From the NCBI GenBank assembly GCA_026993285.1, contig JALWTZ010000309.1, positions 1 to 15,919 of the forward strand: 15,919 bases of DNA, read 5' to 3'. The notes under the pieces are model-generated. The model saw only the letters and a list, made by a program, of their open reading frames with translations, had not been told where the DNA came from and did not search any database. Made by a program: the position numbers and the translations under genes. Shown here in pieces: positions 12,298 to 15,919 of this stretch. The stretch comes from Lysobacterales bacterium (lineage in GTDB: Bacteria > Pseudomonadota > Gammaproteobacteria > Xanthomonadales > S139-57). Every line of letters starts with the position of its first letter. The stretch's first letter is position 1.

Positions 12298-14133
12298 ATG
12301 CACGCCATCACCCGCCCCGGCCTGGAACAGGCCCGCGAAATCCTGCGGCAGCGCTTCGGCTATGACGACTTCCGCCTGCAACAGGCCGAAATCATCCAGG
12401 CCCTGCTCGATGGTGAAGATGTGCTGGCGCTGATGCCCACCGGCGGCGGCAAGTCCCTGTGCTACCAGATTCCCGCCCTGCTGCTGCCCGGCACCGCCGT
12501 GGTGGTCTCGCCGCTGATCGCGCTGATGGAAGACCAGGTCACCGCCCTGGAACAACTGGGCATTCGCGCCGCCCTGCTCAACTCCAGCCAGGACAGCGAG
12601 CAAAAGCGCCACAGCTGGCAACGACTGAAAAACGGCGAGCTGGACCTGCTCTACCTCGCGCCGGAGCGGCTGCTCAACCCGGCCATGCTCGACGCGCTGG
12701 CCGGCATGGAACTGGCCCTGTTCGCCATCGACGAAGCCCATTGCGTCTCCCAGTGGGGCCACGACTTCCGCCCGGAATACCAGCGCCTCAACCAGCTGCA
12801 CCAGCGTTTTCCCACGGTACCGCGCATCGCGCTGACCGCCACCGCCGACGCGCGTACCCGCGATGAAATCATCCAGCAACTGGCGCTGCAGCAGGCGCGG
12901 GTGTGCATCAGCTCCTTCGACCGGCCCAACATCCGCTACCACATCCACGAAGGGAGCAACGCCCGCGAGAGGCTGTGGCAATTCATTGAGCGCGAGCACC
13001 CGAAGGATGCCGGCATCATCTACTGCCTCAGCCGCAAGAAGGTGGAAGAAACCGCCCACTGGCTGAACCTGAAAGGCCGCGCCGCCCTGCCCTACCATGC
13101 CGGCCTGCCCGACCAGACCCGGCAGGAAAACCAGCAGCGATTCATTCGCGAAGAAGGGCTGATCATGGTGGCCACCATCGCCTTTGGCATGGGCATCGAC
13201 AAGCCCGATGTACGCTTCGTGGCCCACCTCAACCTGCCGCGCAGCATCGAGGCCTATTACCAGGAAACCGGCCGTGCCGGCCGCGACGGCCTGCCGGCCA
13301 ATGCCTGGATGGCCTACGGCCTGCAGGATGTCATCACCCTCAAGCAAATGATGCTGGCCCAGGACAGCCAGGCCGGGCACCAGCGGCAGCAACAACAGAA
13401 ACTGGAAGCCATGCTCGCCCTCTGCGAGCACGACGGCTGCCGCCGGCAGCGGCTGCTGCAATGGTTTGGCGAAAGCCTGGAACAGCCCTGCGGCAACTGC
13501 GACAACTGCCTGGAGCCACCGGAAAGCATCGACGCCACCGAAGCCGCCCGCCTGGCCCTTTCCACCGTCTACCGCACCGGGCAACGCTTTGGGGTCACCC
13601 ATCTGGTGCAGGTGCTGCTGGGTAAGGCCGATTCACGCATTCAGGCCCTGGGCCATGACCGCATCTCCACCTTCGGCAAAGGCACGGCACTGGACGCCCG
13701 CCACTGGCGCGCCCTGTTCCGCCAGCTACTGGCCGCCGGCCATCTGCGGGTGGACGACGAAGGCTATGGCACCCTGCGCCTTTCCGAAAGCTGCCGCCCG
13801 CTGTTGCGGGGCGAGGCAGGCTTCAGCCTGCGCAAGCCCCGGCGGGAGCGCACAAAAGCCGGTGGAAAAAACGGCGGCAAGGCCGGTAGCCCGCCCCTGC
13901 CCGAGGCCGACCAACCCCTGTTCGAGGCCCTGCGGCAACTGCGCGCCCAACTGGCCCGGGAACAGGGCGTGCCGCCCTATGTCATCTTCGGTGACGCCAG
14001 CCTGCGCGACATGTGCCGCCTGCGACCGGAAAACGAGAGGGATTTTCTGGAAGTCTACGGTGTGGGCGAACAGAAAAGGGAACGCTATGGCTCGGCCTTT
14101 CTGGAAGTCATCCGGCAACATCGGTCAGGCTGA
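12298..14133 (+). CDS. recQ: ATP-dependent DNA helicase RecQ
   Basis: 611-residue RecQ helicase, a 3'-to-5' enzyme acting in recombination and repair of stalled forks. Domains in order: helicase core with the Q-motif region FRLQQAEII (25-33), Walker A MPTGGGKS (46-53), DEAH (145-148) followed by the RecQ aromatic-rich loop HCVSQWGHDFRPEY, and ATIAFGMGIDKPDVRFV and QETGRAGRDG (322-331) in the second lobe. A zinc subdomain follows with Cys376, Cys381, Cys398, Cys401 and Cys404 (CGNCDNC), then the winged-helix RQC, a basic linker (about 511-533) and a C-terminal HRDC domain (about 534-611). Length is standard. The ATG lies 7 bp after the metA-family stop, so it is probably cotranscribed, although the functions are unrelated. 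Confidence 0.97.
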   Translation: MHAITRPGLEQAREILRQRFGYDDFRLQQAEIIQALLDGEDVLALMPTGGGKSLCYQIPALLLPGTAVVVSPLIALMEDQVTALEQLGIRAALLNSSQDSEQKRHSWQRLKNGELDLLYLAPERLLNPAMLDALAGMELALFAIDEAHCVSQWGHDFRPEYQRLNQLHQRFPTVPRIALTATADARTRDEIIQQLALQQARVCISSFDRPNIRYHIHEGSNARERLWQFIEREHPKDAGIIYCLSRKKVEETAHWLNLKGRAALPYHAGLPDQTRQENQQRFIREEGLIMVATIAFGMGIDKPDVRFVAHLNLPRSIEAYYQETGRAGRDGLPANAWMAYGLQDVITLKQMMLAQDSQAGHQRQQQQKLEAMLALCEHDGCRRQRLLQWFGESLEQPCGNCDNCLEPPESIDATEAARLALSTVYRTGQRFGVTHLVQVLLGKADSRIQALGHDRISTFGKGTALDARHWRALFRQLLAAGHLRVDDEGYGTLRLSESCRPLLRGEAGFSLRKPRRERTKAGGKNGGKAGSPPLPEADQPLFEALRQLRAQLAREQGVPPYVIFGDASLRDMCRLRPENERDFLEVYGVGEQKRERYGSAFLEVIRQHRSG

Positions 14134-14147
14134 GTCTACATATAGAT

Positions 14148-14168
14148 AGCGCCGGAAACCATGGCGCT
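14148..14168 (+). repeat. short inverted repeat after recQ
   Basis: AGCGCC (14148-14153) and GGCGCT (14163-14168) form a perfect 6-bp stem with a 9-nt loop, 15 bp past the recQ stop. No T-run follows directly, so terminator function is uncertain. It sits immediately before the extended -10 at 14176. Confidence 0.35.
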
Positions 14169-14175
14169 GTTGCAA

Positions 14176-14184
14176 TGCTATAAT
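14176..14184 (+). promoter_or_regulatory. extended -10 promoter before the interrupted orphan frame
   Basis: TGC followed by a perfect TATAAT (14179-14184) forms an extended -10 element, which can work without a good -35 (none is seen). It lies 28 bp before the ATG at 14213. Confidence 0.65.
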
Positions 14185-14212
14185 TTCGGCCCTTTTTCCA
14201 CAGGCAAGAACC

Positions 14213-14332
14213 ATGAGTGAAACCCCTGCGCTGGATCAGCTGCGCCTCGGTGAACAGCAGGGCTTCTTCCGGGTGGGCCATAAGCCTGCGTCAGAAAACA
14301 CCGCTCATTCCTTGGAAATCATTGGAAATTGA
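14213..14332 (+). pseudogene. 39-codon frame ending in TGA, probable 5' remnant of a gene
   Basis: The frame starts at the ATG just after the extended -10 promoter and reads MSETPALDQLRLGEQQGFFR and on to a TGA at 14330-14332. It is in the same frame as the next coding region (14336-14764), so one stop codon separates the two. The first 70 bases have the GC content of the host genes, while the rest is clearly poorer in GC. That suggests the start of a resident gene joined to foreign DNA, or a gene broken by a nonsense mutation. I do not recognise the product. It could also be a genuine small protein or leader peptide. Confidence 0.45.
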
Positions 14333-14335
14333 CAG

Positions 14336-14764
14336 ATGGTTACTCATCGCAATATCTTGGATTCTGCCGTAGCCAGGTATTGGCCATGTTTTCAGTTTGT
14401 GATGCAAAACAAGTGGATGGCACTCATGGATCTCAGCGAATGGTTGGTAGCCCAGTTCAATCGTGTGGACTTTCCGGAAGAGGAAGAGAAAGCACTGTGG
14501 GAAGCTGGGTATTACGAAGTGATAAAAGGGCCGATCACAAAAGAGATGCTGGATGATTGGCTGGGCATGATAGGTGCAAGCTCCATTGCCGAGTGGATAG
14601 AAATGGAAAAGAATGCGCTGTCGGAAGAAGAACTGGAAGCCGGCTGGGAAAAATGGCATCAGGCAATAGAAGCGGGCAAAAAAATCGAATGGGTCAACGA
14701 AGATCCGGAACCACTTGAGGATGCGGTCATTCTGGCCTTTCCATCCGGCAAACGACTGAACTGA
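14336..14764 (+). CDS. acidic hypothetical protein beside the CRISPR array
   Basis: 142-residue soluble protein with no signal peptide or membrane helix and no family I recognise. It is strongly acidic (for example VDFPEEEEKALWEAGYYEVI and EEELEAGWEKWHQ) and rich in Trp. It has predicted helical stretches such as ITKEMLDDWLGMIGASSIAE and ends in FPSGKRLN. The start is uncertain: 14336 (weak GGAA upstream) and the internal Met codons at 14402, 14417 and 14426 are all possible, the last giving MDLSEWLVAQFNR. GC content is about 48 % against about 64 % in neighbouring genes, a sign of horizontal transfer. It ends about 100 bp before the degenerate terminal repeat of the CRISPR array. Any link to CRISPR is positional only. 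Confidence 0.6.
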   Translation: MVTHRNILDSAVARYWPCFQFVMQNKWMALMDLSEWLVAQFNRVDFPEEEEKALWEAGYYEVIKGPITKEMLDDWLGMIGASSIAEWIEMEKNALSEEELEAGWEKWHQAIEAGKKIEWVNEDPEPLEDAVILAFPSGKRLN

Positions 14765-14862
14765 CCCTGGCCATCACATTTATGGGAAACCGGGCTGGAA
14801 CCGATGGACTCAAATCCACCGGCAGCCGGGGCGAACCTTCGGTGCCACTGGCATCGGCCCGA

Positions 14863-15897
14863 CTTTCCCGCGCCCCCGCGTGGGGGGCGACCCAGCAGCG
14901 CATCCACTGCCGGATTTTGCACATGCGGTTTCAATCCGCGCCCCCGCGTGGGGGGCGACCCTTAACCAAGGTCACAATGTCCAGCCGAATGCGTTTCAAT
15001 CCGCGCCCCCGCGTGGGGGGCGACCAGCCCCCCGAGAGGCGGCGGGCCGGTTTTCCACAGTTTCAATCCGCGCCCCCGCGTGGGGGGCGACTTGCTGGCT
15101 CTGGGCATCGAGGCCCGCTCCGATGATGTTTCAATCCGCGCCCCCGCGTGGGGGGCGACTCGGAGCGTGTGATGGATGGGCTTCCCCGGTCAAGGTTTCA
15201 ATCCGCGCCCCCGCGTGGGGGGCGACCGGAGTGTGGCATCCAGTTCTATAGGGTCCATGTTGTTTCAATCCGCGCCCCCGCGTGGGGGGCGACTGGCCCT
15301 TCCACAGCATGTCAAAGCCGCCTTCTTCGTTTCAATCCGCGCCCCCGCGTGGGGGGCGACAAGCGCGAGTGCCGCGAGGCCCGGCAGGCCATCATTGTTT
15401 CAATCCGCGCCCCCGCGTGGGGGGCGACCGATGCGGTGATGTTGATGGAGATTGCCCAGGTGGAGTTTCAATCCGCGCCCCCGCGTGGGGGGCGACCTGG
15501 CGCAATCTCCTGTACCTGCTGTTCCAGCTCTTGTTTCAATCCGCGCCCCCGCGTGGGGGGCGACAGGGTTCATGCGTCATTTTTACAACACGCTACCATG
15601 TTTCAATCCGCGCCCCCGCGTGGGGGGCGACTCCGCATGAGTCAGTTTTTTCCCATTTTTCACGGTTTCAATCCGCGCCCCCGCGTGGGGGGCGACGCGC
15701 GTAACAGTGCTTTGACTGGCCCCACTGCTCACGGTTTCAATCCGCGCCCCCGCGTGGGGGGCGACGATGCAGCTCCATGTGTTCATCGCGGGTCAGCGGG
15801 TTTCAATCCGCGCCCCCGCGTGGGGGGCGACCGGTTGATGTAGGTGGCCCGCCGCTGGGTGACAAAGTCCCAATCCGCCCCCCCGCGGGGGCCGCGC
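14863..15897 (-). CRISPR. type I-C-like CRISPR array (14 perfect repeats, one degenerate copy at each end)
   Basis: Fourteen identical 32-bp repeats start at 14928, 14993, 15060, 15128, 15195, 15262, 15329, 15397, 15465, 15533, 15600, 15665, 15734 and 15800. As written they begin GTTTCAATCC and end GGGGGGCGAC. The reverse strand begins GTCGCCCCCC and ends GGATTGAAAC, the form of type I-C repeats processed by Cas5d, with an internal stem of C-run and G-run. A 29-nt copy lacking AAT (14863-14891) lies at the left and a corrupted copy (15867-15897) at the right. The 15 spacers are 33-37 nt, all different. Polarity and the degenerate left copy place the trailer on the left, so the leader and cas genes should be to the right of the window. 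No cas gene is present here. Confidence 0.96.
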
Positions 15898-15919
15898 CTT
15901 GCCAAGCACACCCGCCCCG

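Noticed and set aside
11163..12311. 382-codon minus-strand frame opposite metA
   Set aside because: It is antisense to a clear MetA-family gene with an intact catalytic triad and has no recognisable motif of its own.
12232..13602. 456-codon open frame on the minus strand opposite recQ
   Set aside because: It mirrors the high-GC codon pattern of recQ and metA, lacks domain motifs, and recQ on the other strand has every expected domain.
14330..14332. In-frame TGA as a selenocysteine codon
   Set aside because: There is no convincing hairpin immediately downstream, and the flanking residues match no selenoprotein I know. A broken gene or two separate frames is simpler.
14782..15843. Open frames through the CRISPR array with repeated SIRAPAWGAT, NPRPRVGGD and QSAPPRGGR peptides
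   Set aside because: They are translations of the 32-bp DNA repeat in different frames, not proteins.

Overview
The window is high-GC DNA (about 60-65 % by eye) from a Gram-negative bacterium, most probably a gammaproteobacterium. Pointers are the DUF1451 and DUF1643 proteins, a proteobacterial MoaB, RecQ, a Sel1 protein with Cys-paired repeats, outer-membrane and c-type cytochrome genes, and a gammaproteobacterial-type tRNA-Phe. A Chromatiales/Ectothiorhodospiraceae-like origin is plausible but cannot be proven from the sequence alone.

Left block (1-3460): four minus-strand genes, a left-truncated DUF1451 zinc-ribbon protein, a DUF1643 protein, moaB and a patatin-like lipase. The lipase is divergent from dapA on the plus strand. 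A hairpin with a U-tract on the minus-strand transcript lies between dapA and the next block and ends the large minus-strand cluster.

Metal block (3533-9231): six codirectional minus-strand genes. In transcription order they encode a small secreted CCC-motif protein, a Cu(I)-type P1B ATPase (CopA) with two YHS domains and a CPMHP...CPKCGM domain, a small SHOCT-domain membrane protein, a second CCC-motif Cys/His-rich secreted protein, an outer-membrane porin with an N-terminal coiled coil, and a dihaem periplasmic cytochrome c. The first four look like a copper-efflux unit. The porin-cytochrome pair is tightly coupled to itself and separated from the rest by a short regulatory-looking gap. A palindrome upstream of the first gene may be the operator. 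No regulator gene is inside the window.

Stable-RNA block (9300-9740): a minus-strand tRNA-Phe (GAA, CCA encoded) with a near-consensus sigma70 promoter. Downstream of it on the transcript are two 57-bp direct repeats around a perfect 8-bp hairpin, reminiscent of tRNA-distal repeats.

Central block (9798-14133): a Sel1-repeat secreted protein (minus), then a tight plus-strand run of a P-loop NTPase of unknown role, a divergent MetA-family homoserine O-acyltransferase, and recQ.

Right block (14135-15919): base composition drops to about 45-50 % GC just after recQ. An extended -10 promoter precedes a reading frame interrupted by one TGA, followed by an acidic orphan protein. The window ends in a type I-C-like CRISPR array with 14 perfect 32-bp repeats and one degenerate copy at each end. 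The repeat polarity puts crRNA transcription on the minus strand, so the leader and any cas genes should lie beyond the right edge. I see no clearly undescribed system. The best candidates for novelty are the extended copper cluster with paired CCC proteins, the SD-masking leader before the porin, the tRNA-distal repeats and the orphan gene beside the CRISPR array.
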